Positions 33,445 to 43,299 of a stretch of 64,000 nt of DNA are shown one piece after another. The notes under the pieces were generated by a model. The model was not told the origin of the DNA. It was given only the letters and a program-made list of their open reading frames with translations, and did not search any database. Origin of the DNA: Eutreptiella sp. 'Long Island Sound 2002' (lineage: Eukaryota > Euglenozoa > Euglenophyceae > Eutreptiales > Eutreptiaceae); NCBI GenBank assembly GCA_964036045.1, contig OZ038383.1:39682294-39746293 (forward strand), in the 5' to 3' direction. Both the position numbers and the translations under genes were made by a program. Positions within the stretch are counted from its first letter, which is position 1; each line of letters starts with the position of its first letter.

Positions 33445-34131
33445 TCATGCCGTGTGGCGTGGACAACAACAGTGCAGGGAAGGGGGGAGGGGGTTCGCGG
33501 AGCGTCGCACAGGGTGTTGCACTTGTTGCGGTATTGTGCCACTGTGGCCCGGCCAGGACCGCTGGCAACTGCTTCCTGCGGGAGCTCGCGGTGGCGCTCC
33601 CTGGGTTCGAGCCAACACTTGTGCCAGTACTTGCTCGGTGAACAGCCGTGCCACGCCTTGGATTGGCGCGCGATGTATGGTTGTCGTCGCCCACTCAGCC
33701 ATTGCCGCTCGGACTTTGCGCCGCAGCCCCGTCCCGGCTGCCTCGTCGAGGACTTGGCTGCCCGTCACCAAGATGCTGTCTCGTTTGGCGCGTCGCTGAG
33801 CCTTGCCATACTTGGCGTGGTGTCTGGCCATCGTCGCCCCCGCCCCGAGTATCCACCTGATGTGCAGATACTCCTGTTTCCACGGGACAGGACGCACCTT
33901 GAAGCGCAGCACCACCGCGTATTGCTGGCTAAGTATTGCCATCAGTGTCTCTTCGGACGCCGCTAGCACAATTGCATCATCCGAGTACCACTCCGTGTCA
34001 AACGTCAGCTCTATACTGATGTTCCACACACTTGGGATGCTGGTGTGTCCGGGCCGCACTTCCGCCATGTACTGGACCTTTTGGTACACGTAAACCCTGG
34101 GAGCCAAGGGCGATCCCCGGAAGACTCCCAT
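33445..34131 (-). pseudogene. Reverse transcriptase relic, non-LTR type
   Basis: The 228-codon frame starts VFRGSPLAPRVYVYQKVQYM, matching the RT block G-x-x-x-GSPL-x-P-x-x-F, and 30 residues later has YSDDAIVLAASEETL, matching the catalytic (F/Y)xDD block with the A-S-x-E-x-L continuation typical of LINE-like enzymes. A thumb-like KQEYLHIRWILG follows. The N-terminal two thirds of an RT, and any endonuclease or RNase H, are absent, so this is a 5'-truncated relic, at best 150 residues of RT. The far C-terminal half runs into repeat-like sequence. The start at 34131 is a junction with unrelated DNA, not a true start codon. Confidence 0.6.
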
Positions 34132-34163
34132 TCGGAATCACCAAGCGAATTTCTGTCACGCCA

Positions 34164-34547
34164 CCTATCAATTATGCTTATCGTGGGGAGCGGCTTAGGG
34201 CCCTTTGCACCCTAGAGTACTATTGTCTCATCAAACTAGAGCAACGGCGTGCAACGGACACTTATAAAGTTACCGACGGATTGAGTGATGGACGCCCCGA
34301 AAATGCCATGCTGGATCGCCATCCCCGCAATGTGCTTGATGACAGGAATTATTTGCAATACCTAGTGTTGCAAGCTAGGTACCCTATCTTGGCAGGCAAA
34401 CACATGCCTGTTTGGCCCGGTGTGGATGACAGTGCTCGCACACAAAAGGCTTGGGCCAAGATTGTCATGTGCAGTTTTGTTCCTTGGGATATTGAAGAGC
34501 CCTCAAAGGTCACATGGAACGGTTATTTGCAATGGGAGGAACATTGC
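34164..34547 (+). pseudogene. Helitron-like replicase/helicase fragment
   Basis: About 128 uninterrupted codons. The segment reads LRALCTLEYYCLIKLEQRRA, later HPRN...YLVLQARYPILAGKHMP and KAWAKIVMCSFVPWDIEEP. In Helitron Rep/Hel polyproteins the linker before the helicase has the same order: a short 'Y-x-Y/F' helix, an HP(x)H-type loop, then VPVLxGxxxP, and finally a 'Y/F-x-x-x-ML-x-LF-x-PW' block. The match is to motif order and spacing only. Neither the HUH nuclease nor helicase Walker motifs are present here, so this is an internal fragment. Its frame opens at 34032, inside the neighbouring RT relic on the other strand. Confidence 0.5.
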
Positions 34548-34756
34548 AAACCCTTGCGTGGTGGTGCCTGCATTAGTGCAAAGTTTGCAATGCATCTTGC
34601 CATGAGTCTTGCTTTTATGCTACCTCTTCTACTTCTACCATTAAAGTGTAGGATGGTGTGGGTGCTTGTTGTTGCGAGTATGGGATGCCCTACTCTCAAG
34701 CGCGGTGCGGAAAAGGGGGATTGTTAATGTGAGAGGCCCATGACACCATGACACCA

Positions 34757-35089
34757 AAGGACATACCGGGTGTCCCCCACACCCGGCACATTCCCATACG
34801 GGTCCCGGCCCCTATCTTGCAAGGGGGGGGGGCTTGGGGTTTGGGGGGGGGGGGGGCTCGCCTTCCCCTTGCCCTTGCCCTTAGGCTTGGGCTTGGCCTT
34901 GTTCTTCGTCTGCTGGGCTTCGGGGCGGCGCGTCTTCTCCGCTACTGCCGAAGCGGTTTTTTCTTGGGGGCCTTGGGGGGCGGCGGTTGGATTTGGGGGC
35001 CCCGGGGGGGGTGTCCTCTCCCCGCTGGTGTTGCTGCTAATGCTGCTGCTGCTAGTAGTGGTCTCCCCCGCCCGAGCCTGCACCCTCAA
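34757..35089 (-). pseudogene. Element 3' coding segment, Lys/Pro-rich
   Basis: Frame from 35089 reads GETTTSSSSISSNTSGERTP, PQEKTASAVAEKTRRP, a KPKPKGKGKGKAS basic tract and LQDRGRDPYGNVPGVGDTRY. The last part is repeated almost exactly at 25590-25650. It follows a stop (TAG 35092-35090) of the previous exon by a few bases, so it may be a separate frame of the same transcript or a shifted continuation. No enzyme domain is visible; the basic tract could bind nucleic acid. Confidence 0.4.
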
Positions 35090-35500
35090 CTAACCCTTGT
35101 GTTGCGGGTCCATGCCTCCCGCACTCTTGCCCGCCTCGCACCTACCCAAACCGTCCAGCACCGAGAGGGCCAAATTGGGGTCGATCCTCATCATCCGGCC
35201 CAACTCGGTGACCCCCACAAAGCGCGTCCGGCCTCCGCCATCGCGCCACTCCACGCGCAGCCCGCGGGGGTCGGCTCCACACGTTCGCACGCTCACAACC
35301 TGAGAACAGAAACATGATGCAGGTGTGTTCTAGCGGAGTTCTAGGCAACCGTTCTAGCGGCGTTCTAGCGGCGGCGGCACAGCGGTGGCTAGATCAACGC
35401 TAGAACGTTTCGCTAGATCAACGCTAGAGCGCAGTCAACATACCGTGCCTTGCCGGACCACGGCGGGGGAGATTGCCCCCAGGGCCTTGGCGAAGGCGTC
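35090..35500 (-). CDS. Two conserved C-terminal exons of the element gene
   Basis: Exon 35500-35444 (19 codons, DAFAKALGAISPAVVRQGT) is preceded by a CCCTAG acceptor, and exon 35299-35090 encodes VVSVRTCGADPRGLRVEWRD, then GRTRFVGVTELGRMM and IDPNLALSVLDGLG to a TAG. Both are in phase 0 across the intron at 35443-35300. The second exon is also present at 32185-31974, and a diverged version of the first opens the gene at 12363. The domain is small (about 85 residues), with an alternating Arg/Val pattern suggesting a beta-rich fold. Function unknown. Confidence 0.5.
35300..35443 (-). other. Intron A of the element gene
   Basis: Begins GTATGTTGACTGCGC and ends ATGTTTCTGTTCTCAG. Both neighbouring exons are in phase 0. 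The interior has GCGTTGATCTAGC twice, then a series CGCTAGAACGCCGCTAGAAC, GGTTGCCTAGAAC and CGCTAGAACACACCTGC; left and right halves can pair into an imperfect hairpin through GTTCTAGCG/CGCTAGAAC. Confidence 0.75.
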
Positions 35501-35597
35501 CTAGGGGTTGCGGGGGTGCGGTTGCGAGGGGGGGGGCAGTTGCCGGGGTTGCGGCGGGCTTGGGCTTGGACTTGGGCCGGGAGGCGATGCCGTGCAC
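35501..35597 (-). other. Possible C-rich intron
   Basis: TTG|GTGCACGG at 35597 and CAACCCCTAG at 35501 would join GAYAGL to DAFAKAL in phase 0 and remove an otherwise in-frame TAG. The interior is a pyrimidine-rich tract. The donor is weak, so this is a proposal. Confidence 0.35.
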
Positions 35598-36719
35598 CAA
35601 CCCGGCATACGCCCCCCGGTTCGCCGCCGCCGGGTCAAACCCCCCCATGTCCATCAACGCCGATCCGGTCGGCGTCCAGGTCCTGCCCCCATACTCCATC
35701 CCTCCCAAGCCCAGCGCTTCCCAGCAGTTGGCGATGAATCGCCAGTGGGTGCCCCCCCCCCTTTTCCCCTCGGGGGGGAAGAGGTTGAGTTGGGCCAACT
35801 CAAACATCTTCACCACCATTTCCGGGGGGGGGGGGGCGTCCCCCCCCATTTTTTCCCGTGCAACTCCCAATGCCACCCCTACCACCCTCGGACCACCTCC
35901 AGCCGCATGGGCTTGTCCACGTGGACCCCCCCCCCTCGCCTACCCATACCCAGCTCCCCGCCCCCAAAAGCGTGTGATGCACCCGCTGCATCAAAAACGG
36001 AGAGCAAACCGGACTCTTCGCGGGGACGAGGAGGGGGTGGTCCAAGTTTGGGGGGTGGGGGCAAGCCAGGGCGGCCGGGTCCCATGGCAGGTCATGGATG
36101 GCCCCCGCATCCCTCGACCCCAAAAAAAACCCCAACCCCCCCCCCCCCCTACCCCCGTCTCCACCATCTCCTTCGCCTCCACCTCCTCCTTCACCGTCTC
36201 CTCCACCATCTCCTCCACCACCTCCTCCACCTCCTCCTCCTTCACCTTATCCACCTCCGCTGACACTATCGTCTCCATCCTCCGCACACTGCGATCTAGC
36301 GCCACGATCCCCTCCTCCTTCTCCTCCACGCTCTCCTTCGCCTTCTCGAGCGAGTGCTCCGCCATGGTGATCCGGTCCTCATTCCCAATCTTGTGCAGCT
36401 CCACCAGCTTGGTCTCCCATGGGGTGACCTTGGTCTCCAACTTGGCCTTTGCCCCCTTCCGAGCTGTGAGGGAAGCCGAGAGACCTCGCAACTCCCCCCG
36501 CATTTCGCCCAGCTCCGCGTGCTCCGTGGCCGCCGTGGCCGACTTCTTGGCGGCCAACGGGTGAGGGGGTGGCAAAGGAGGAGGTGGGGCTTGGGGTTGG
36601 GGCTTGGGCTTGGCCTCGGCCGCGGCTTTGGCCTTGGCCTCGGCCTGCTCGGCCTTGGGCTCGGTGTGGTGCGCCCACTGCTCGTGCTGGGCGATCACCT
36701 CCGCCAGCAGCTCCGCCAT
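35598..36719 (-). pseudogene. Coiled-coil and Trp-rich middle part of the element protein
   Basis: The frame 36719-35991 (242 codons) opens MAELLAEVIAQHEQWAHHTE, has an Ala/Lys/Pro tract, then a long charged helix (about residues 65-200: KLVELHKIGNEDRITMAEHS, MVEETVKEEVEAKEMVE) with heptad-like spacing, typical of a coiled coil. After a G/C-rich break the frame at 35885 reads MVVKMFELAQLNLFPPEGK, THWRFIANCWEALGLGG and GFDPAAANRGAYAGL. These segments would mediate oligomerisation if translated. Frames between them do not connect without single-base changes at homopolymers. Confidence 0.45.
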
Positions 36720-36728
36720 CTGCTGTTG

Positions 36729-36872
36729 CTACAAAAAACGCAGGAGCGTTCTCGCGGCGTTCTAGGCAACCGTTCTTGCGGCGTTCTAGCGACGTTCTAG
36801 CGACGGATCGTGCTGCCTAGATCAACACTAGAACGCTTCCCTAGGTCAGCGCTAGAACGCACAACAAAATAC
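36729..36872 (-). other. Intron B of the element gene
   Basis: Begins GTATTTTGTTGTGCGTTCTA and ends CGTTTTTTGTAG. The interior shares with intron A the series GTTCTAG.GTTGATCTAG, CGCTAGAACG (repeated) and GGTTGCCTAGAACGCCGC. In the present sequence the exon phases on either side do not agree, consistent with a base-count problem upstream. Confidence 0.6.
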
Positions 36873-37981
36873 TTGTCGCATCAGCTGATGGATCAAATCC
36901 TTCGAAGCCATGTTGCTGATGGTGGATATTTTGTTCGAGGGAAGCCTGCATGTGGCCCTGGCCCCTGCTCACCTCTTTGGCATCCTTGGCCAAGCGAGGC
37001 ACTTGCAACCGCGGCCCCCCGTGCACAACCCACGACATGTCAAAGGATGTAAACAGCCACGTCCTGCACTGTGCTTGCACATTGGGGTCCCTATGGATGG
37101 CGGGCCACTGACGACCCGACATCTCGTCCACCCCCACCACCTGACAGCCCCCCCCCCCGCCCGGATGTTGTGCTCGTTATGACCATGTTTCAGAAAGCGG
37201 TTGATGCTTTCCGAAATGTCACCCGAGAACATAGCCAACCCAAATGGCTTAATGTTCTGCAACATGGTATCTACATCATGCTGGAGGCTCATTAGATACC
37301 ATGATGCTGTACCGACAGTACAGTGCCGCCGGAAATCACTTGCCACGGCGGCGCAGTTCAATGGGGTAGGGCCTTGATATGTACAATAGACCGCCTGCAG
37401 CACCTCCCACAGGTTTGCGATGGCCTTGTACTTGGGCGTGCTCGGCCTAATGCCGAGGCACCTAGCAATATCCGGCCATACCTCAAAAAAATTGGCCGTC
37501 TCTTCCCCGTCCGGGGAAGCTGACCCATAAATGCTGCAACCTGCGCGCCTCTCCGACAGGAGAACTTGCAGGTTTTGACGGAGCGTAGGGGTGACCAACC
37601 TAGCCTCCTGGTCGCCAAACTCCCCCAAAAAGCGGTCCATGGCCATTGTCAAGTGCAAAATGCACAAGAGGACCCAGGCACGTGGCAATTTCAAAATCCG
37701 CTGTGTACCGCAGCCATGGGCTTGCAAAGAAGGCGTCCCAAGGAGGAAGGCCGTGTAGTGGGCCTCATCACCCTCCATGGTCCGCGGGATACCACTACCC
37801 TCCCAAGTCTTCTTTTGGGCATTCCGTATCCTCTCATTGAACATGGAGCCCACTTGGGGGCATGTGGACACCCCGATCACCCTTTGTGTCCACGGTTGAT
37901 CCCCCGCCTTAGGATCACCTTTGCCTCTTCCTTGGAGCCCCCCCATTGGACGAGCCCCGTGTCGATGATGTCTTGAATCAC
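36873..37981 (-). pseudogene. Possible transposase core of the element, frameshifted
   Basis: After the intron at 38109-37982 the frame opens VIQDIIDTGLVQWGG; a seven-G run then shifts it into a 325-codon frame (37946-36969) containing CILHLTMAMDRFLGEF, SPDGEETANFFEVWPDI, ASWYLMSLQHDVDTML and KPFGLAMFSGDISESINRFL followed by HGHNEHNIRAGGG, where a C/G run moves the signal to VVGVDEMSGRQWPA (37140-36841). The late acidic residues in a GL-x-x-(F/M)S-(G)-x-x-x-E-x-x-N block recall the C-terminal part of RNase-H-fold (DDE) transposases of large multi-exon elements. With NCDDKAMD in the preceding exon, candidate acidic residues exist, but I cannot assign a superfamily. Confidence 0.4.
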
Positions 37982-38109
37982 CTAAACACGAGACATGAGG
38001 GGTGGTTCATTTCGTTCCAGTCTAGTGTCGTCTAGCTTCTAGCGAGCGGTGTCCGAGGCTAGCTAGATCAAAACTAGAACGAGTGTATGGCACGAGGTGA
38101 GAGGAGTAC
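37982..38109 (-). other. Intron C of the element gene
   Basis: Begins GTACTCCTCTCACC and ends CTCGTGTTTAG. It joins KSNWE to VIQDI in phase 0. The interior has TCGTTCTAGTTTTGATCTAG and GCTCGCTAGAAGCTAG, a looser version of the CTAG core in introns A and B. Confidence 0.65.
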
Positions 38110-38783
38110 CTCCCAATTGCTCTTCCACAACATCCCAAGGGTGTCCATGGCCTTGTCATCGCAATTGACCATGCTCAACACCCAAAGGCCCGCACGGGAG
38201 CGGGCCAAGCGGTCGAAGTTGGCCAAGGAGATGGTGAGTTGGGTCCAATTGCCGCCGGGCACAGGCTAGGCATCCCCCCGGACGATGAACGTCAATGGGA
38301 AGGAGCGGTTGATTGACCGCACCAAGCCTGGCCGGGCACGGGGGCGACCAACTCCTTCAAACGTGCTTGGAAGTCCCGCTCGGTACAAAGTGGACGGGAG
38401 AAGGGGCTACCGGGGACGGTGCGGTGGGACTCCAACTTACGGAGTGTGTAGAGCTCCGAGAGGGTCCTCCACGAGGACTTGGGGGCCCTCATGTTGAGCA
38501 CTAGTTCACACATGGCGGTGGGGGGGGGGGGGGCGTATGCCTCAACGGCGGCCTTGCATGCCTCACCCGTGGTATGGGTAGAAGTGGCGGAGTTCACATA
38601 TCTGACGGCGTTGTTAAATTGCCGCCGTGCTAGGGGGCATGATAACGCCCACGTGGCCACGTAATGGCCCACCCGCTCATCCTTGAGGTTTGAAGCCCCA
38701 CTCAAGTCCCGTAGTGCCTTAGACAAGAGGGAAGTATCCTTCCCGTTGGAGGGAGCATGGGGGGAAGTGGCGGGGCGTTTCAT
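38110..38783 (-). CDS. N-terminal exon of the element gene, frameshifted
   Basis: From ATG 38783 the frame encodes KRPATSPHAPSNGKDTSLLS, GHYVATWALSCPLARRQFNN, CELVLNMRAPKSSWRTLSEL and RPLCTERDFQARLKELVAPV; near a C-run at 38336 the signal changes frame to RSINRSFPLTFIV, and then, after a TAG at 38268-38266, GGNWTQLTISLANFDRLARS and VLSMVNCDDKAMDTLGMLWK to the intron donor at 38109. A second copy at 50362 shares the start codon, about two thirds of the residues and the upstream leader, which supports 38783 as the start. The part VLSMVNCDDKAMDTL resembles a strand followed by acidic residues, as in an RNase-H-like core. Confidence 0.5.
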
Positions 38784-38960
38784 TGCAAAGAAATGTGTAA
38801 TATCTAAGCGCGAGAGAAGGAACCAATGAACAATGCACTAAGGACAATAGCAAACATGCACGGCGGAGCAATGAAGAAATTGGCGCATCTAGGTAGACAT
38901 TATATCGTTCTAGTATTGATCTAATCTTGGCTAGAACATCTAGGCTAGAGTGTTCTAGGC

Positions 38961-38993
38961 TAGAACAAGATTGGGTCTTCTAGCGTGTACCAA
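38961..38993 (-). repeat. Terminal inverted repeat, 5' end of the long copy
   Basis: Read on the minus strand it begins TTGGTACACGCTAGAAGACC. The following 60 bases are dense in CTAG (TTCTAGCCTAGAACACTCTA), resembling the intron cores. About 185 bp of leader separates it from the first ATG. Confidence 0.7.
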
Positions 38994-39117
38994 TGGAGGG
39001 AGCAAAGAAATGGATTGTGAGCTGTTACGCGTGCCGAGAGGTTGAGAGCTAGATGGTGTTGCATGCGGTGGGCCCCATGGGCTAGAAAGAGAGGCCCACC
39101 TGTGCGCCGAGGTAGCT

Positions 39118-39780
39118 ATGGCCATGGCGGCCTTCGGTAGGAACTACGGCAAGCCGTGGGAGTTTGACAAGAGCTCGTCGGATGAAGAGGAGCAACGAGA
39201 CCGAGACCCTAGACCCGGGAGAACGCGACCGTGACCAGCAACGCCGTCGACGCAGCGGGGGGAGAGCGCAATCCAAGCGGACGTGTTCCCGAGGCCATGA
39301 CCGCAATGGGAGGCGGGGCCAGAACACAAACTGCAGCCGCCACAAAAGCAAGGACAAACGCAGGGACCCGAGCAGAGATTGCCGCAAGAAGCGCAACCGC
39401 ACCGGCCGGAGAATTTGCTAACCGAAGAGTTTGAGGGGCTGAGACAAGAGGCATAGCCGGAGCGGAAGCGGTAGCCTAGACCGTCGATCTGCGACCAGCG
39501 GCAGTGACGCAAGAAGCGCATAGGAGCCCGCGAGGGGGCCCCCCTTGCTTGCCGCGCCATAGCAGGTGGGGCTTCCACCCCCGTTCCAAGACGTGCAGTG
39601 GCTGGCGGGGGAAGCGTGGTGGCCAAGGCCGGCACCGCCGCTAACTGGAGGGCCACCACCCACCTCGAGCCTGACGCCGCCGGGGCGGCGGTTGCAGGGA
39701 CTAAAGACGGCGATGTTTTGGACCCTGTCAAGGAGGGCGCCCCGAGGTACGACTACGCGGTCTAAGGTAGCATCAGGGCA
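39118..39780 (+). pseudogene. Unrecognised charged coding tract
   Basis: ATG 39118 opens AAFGRNYGKPWEFDKSSSDE and an Arg/Asp-rich stretch to TGA 39232-39234. Arg/Lys/Ser-rich sequence continues in the frame 39164-39421 (RRRRSGGRAQSKRTCSRGHD), and a third segment, about 39540-39765, reads VVAKAGTAANWRATTHLEPD and KDGDVLDPVKEGAPRYDYAV. The middle resembles an RNA- or DNA-binding basic region, but simple GC-rich composition could also give it. Family unknown. It starts about 125 bp beyond the 5' end of the element, transcribed away from it. Confidence 0.3.
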
Positions 39781-39789
39781 CGCCTAATG

Positions 39790-42400
39790 TAGGGTGAGAC
39801 GGACACGTGAGGAGGGCATGAGACGCCGCACTCCAGCCACTCCTTGCGCCCAAATGCACCAGCTAGCGCTCGACCACGTGTGGGTTGGACGCTACGGGAC
39901 CAGCCCCCATCCCTGCCCAGCTGCGAGATGCCAAAGAAGTATGCCGATGCGAGCGCTATATGTCAAGTTCCAGGTGTTAGACGAGGGTGGCCCTAGGGCC
40001 CCCGCCAAGGTGTGCGACAATCAGCCGGGTTCTTTTGTGGGCCAGTGACCCCACGTAGGACGAAACCTGGGTGACTGATAGCGACGCTAGCGCGACCACG
40101 CTACAGCTCGCAACAGCTGGCAAAGGGCACGGCTGATCGGAACAGTTGCCCGGAGCATTGCCGCAGCCCCACACAGGGACGGACTCCGCCGTGGGCGGAG
40201 TCTGCCACTATCACGATACTCGGACAGCGAATTGGGGATGCTTGGAGCGCAGCGGTGCATGCAGACGGAAGTGGAGTTGTCTGTGCACCGGGGGCGTAGC
40301 CAAGGAGCGGAACGGCCGGCAGCGACGACACCGTGCGTCAGGTGGCGCGGCACCACAGCACACGAACGTGAGCCGGCTAGCGAGCGGTAGGCAGTGTCAT
40401 TGGCCTACACAAGAGAAGCGCTAGGAGAGCCAAGGGGAGCACGAGATCAGCGCCATCGGCCAAAGTGAAGAGCACCCGCGGAGCGCCGTAGGGAAAAAAC
40501 AGCAAGAAAAAGCGTTCTAGCGCGCGGACGGGGCATGGCGCACAGGAGCGGTTGGTATATGTTGCAGACTAATAAAAGGACCCGAGGCAAATGGAGAGCG
40601 ATAATGCGTCCACGAATGCACAATGGCTACGACGCCAGCAGGGGTTGTGAGACCGGGCGGACGTGTAGGGCGCTAAGACACGGGCCATCGCGGCAGCGGG
40701 CAGCGAGGTGTTGAACGTGTGGACAGCGACAAAGGAGGCCCCCTAGGAGCCGAAGGGCCGACACGCGAGGCGCAAGAGGTGGGAAGGAGCCAAGCGGGAA
40801 CACCATACGCAAGAACAGACCGCCTTACCAACGATTTGCGCACTGCGACCCAATGCTCTTCCAGGCAGAGAGGCGTCCTGCGGGCACATGTTGGGTGGCG
40901 GCCGGGCCAGTGAGGGCCGGAAAAGTCCGAAGAAAGGGGCCTGGGTCCAACAGATAGGTCACACAAAAAGGTGCGGACCGACTGTAGCGAGTGGGCCACG
41001 AGGGAGGCCTGTATCCCCGAAGGGACGGTGAGACGATAGTGCGCCGGCGCATGCACAAGGTCCAGGGGCAGCACAATGGCCGCCTAGGGCAGCGAGTCCG
41101 GCGGCTTAGGCCACAAGCTGCACACGAGGGAAAGGCCCCTTATGAGCCTCCGAGCCAGGGCAATGGCCGAGACCCAGCACACCCGGGCTAGCAAGGGTCC
41201 GCGGGACGGAGAGGGTCCGCAACCAGCGAGAGCGGCTCAGCGGCGAGTGGTCGGAGTGTGCGTGGAGCAACCCTCCCGAGCGACAAGAAAACCCGAAGGA
41301 ACCATCAAGGCAGGGGGAACAGGGTACAGAGGCGCCAGCCACCGCGCTGACCAGCCGTGTAGCTTCAAAAAGTGCTCCAAAAAGCATGACGAGGGTTCGG
41401 CGGAGGGCAACAAGCGGCAATTGAACGGGGCCTAAGACAAATGTGAGGGCACCAGTACGCACCAGCGGTAGCACCGCCACAGCCCGTAGGCCGCATGTAG
41501 TCCGCAAATCCAGTGATCAGGCGATCACGCGAACAGAGTCCGCAACTCTTGTGCCCAAGCGAGAAGCCGGCACCGCCACACGAGCATAGAATGGATGTCA
41601 TGGCCGGCCTAAGAGGAGTGGGCACTCATCAGAGGGTAGCAAGGAGATGTGTCCACGCTCACGTCCCAGGTACGCGTAGCCCCAGGTACGCGTAGCCCTG
41701 TGCTAGGGCGATGATGTGCCGGCCTGCTTGGGAGACTTTCTGCCAGTGTGGCACCGCGGGTAGACGCTAGCGACCTAGCTCATGGAGAGATTCATGGCTA
41801 GGCGGCCTTAGTTCCGCACGACAATGGGAGCTCCGGAGGGACTGCGGCCACTCCCGCATACACTCCCCTCCTCAGCAGCAAAATGGTTCCCGCCGGCACC
41901 TCAATGTCAACATGCTCTCGCACACTGCCATGGGGCAAGTTTGGAGGAGGAAGATGCACGACACTTCAAAATGGACTCCAACACACTGTAGTAGGTCTTG
42001 TGGCTCGCTTTCAAGGTGCGGCACCCACGGACTGCACTGTAAAGTGCGGCGGTGTAGGAGGACCTGCGGGTCATGGACACTGCCCGGCTGCCGCTGTGAG
42101 TGTGGTCCGCCCCGCGGTATTACCAGCATGCTGCAGAAGCGACAGAGAGCGCACTGCGTCGGGCGATGAGCAAGGTAGGCTAGGAAATTGTCTACGTGAC
42201 AACTCAGCTCCGGTAGCAAGGGGGAAGACTGCCGCTTCAACTCCCCGGGGAGAACCGTGCTAACACCGTCCCGGGGAAAGACATAGCAGTGTACTTGGAC
42301 GCACGAGCACGACACAACTGCAACGTTGCGTTTGGCTGCAAAGTGGGTCAAGTGACTAGGATCGGCGACAAGTGGTGTGGAGCAGTGCCAGTGGAGACAT
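39790..42400. other. GC-rich tract, no supported gene
   Basis: All frames are short or have the Arg/Pro/Gly bias expected of composition. A plus-strand frame at 41142-41435 ends with PCSFKKCSKKHDEGSAEGNK, whose Cys-x4-Cys-x3-His spacing is only loosely finger-like. One GCGTTCTAGCGCGC word occurs at 40502, the only element-like motif here. Confidence 0.3.
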
Positions 42401-42402
42401 GA

Positions 42403-43024
42403 GTGGACAATGCCACGGCTGAAGTGCTGGGTATAGCACTCAGACGGTATGTGGTGGAGCGCCTCCGCGATCTCGGAGTGCAGTTGCCAAAGCAGGCATA
42501 TCACGCACAAGCAGTAGCGGCATTGGCAGAGATGCCGCAGAACGGCTCACATACCCTGTGGAGAGCACTGCAATGGTTCGTTGACGAGGCCGCTCGGGTA
42601 CACTAAGGGGGGGGGGCTTACCAGGAAATGAAGGCCTTGCTGCCAGAGGGAGACGTAAAGAAGATGGGCAACATCCTGGCAGATGTGTAGGCCATGGAGG
42701 CAGTGTTAGAGGGCCGTGTATGGCAGTGCCGCTGCCACTGCAAGCAAAGTACGGAGTTCGCCCGATTGCCCAAGGCTCAACAAACATGGAGTGACGCATA
42801 GACGACCCGTGCAAAAGGAGGCCGCCGTGGGCCCTCCATCCAAGGATGGAGCACCTTCTTGGGGAGTCGCCAAAGACGGGGATATTGCCAGTGCCGCTAC
42901 ACCTGGGGATTTGGCACCTGCGTCTGGAGGCATGCCCCTGCTCCGAATGGCAAGAAATAGTAACGATGCGGTACACATGCCCGTGCCACAGGCCAAAGTG
43001 GACGAGGGTTCTCCACGCGGTTGA
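42403..43024 (+). pseudogene. Unrecognised coding relic
   Basis: The frame from 42403 reads LRRYVVERLRDLGVQLPKQA and NGSHTLWRALQWFVDEAARV to TAA 42604. After a G-run, another frame gives YQEMKALLPEGDVKKMGNIL with an in-frame TAG at 42688-42690 and then AMEAVLEGRVWQC. A third, 42830-43024, reads SKDGAPSWGVAKDGDIASAA and LLRMARNSNDAVHMPVPQAK to TGA. The helix-rich residue pattern is convincing, but the family is not recognised. Confidence 0.35.
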
Positions 43025-43299
43025 ACCGCCTTTGAGGCTACATTGGGTGGTGTGGCCGCACATCATCCACATTCATCGCCGCTGAAGGTGAAGGCACACA
43101 CGACTAGGTAGCAGTACCGGCAGACCATGTACATGTGCCGACAGCATGCAAGAGGTACAATATAGCTAGTGGGCCACCATGGTGCAGTTTTTGGTCACCA
43201 ACGTGTGATCGGATCGGTGGCCAGCCGAGCGCGTCCGGTGTACAAAGAAGGAGCACCAGGGGACACCGCACAACACAGATAGCAACGACGTAGGCAGGG

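Larger units (their letters stand above)
34757..38993 (-). mobile_element. Long copy of a CTAG-rich, TIR-bounded element with a multi-exon gene
   Basis: The 5' terminal repeat begins at 38993, the first ATG is at 38783, and coding-like exons follow to at least 34757, where similarity to the fragment at 25425-26646 ends just after the codons for GDTRYV. The missing 3' part and second terminal repeat are seen only in that other fragment, so this copy is 3'-truncated, about 4.2 kb of an inferred ~5.3 kb element. Four introns are proposed within it, and three of them share CTAG-rich repeats. Single-base frame shifts fall on homopolymer runs (37142-37152, 37939-37945, near 38336). Confidence 0.55.
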
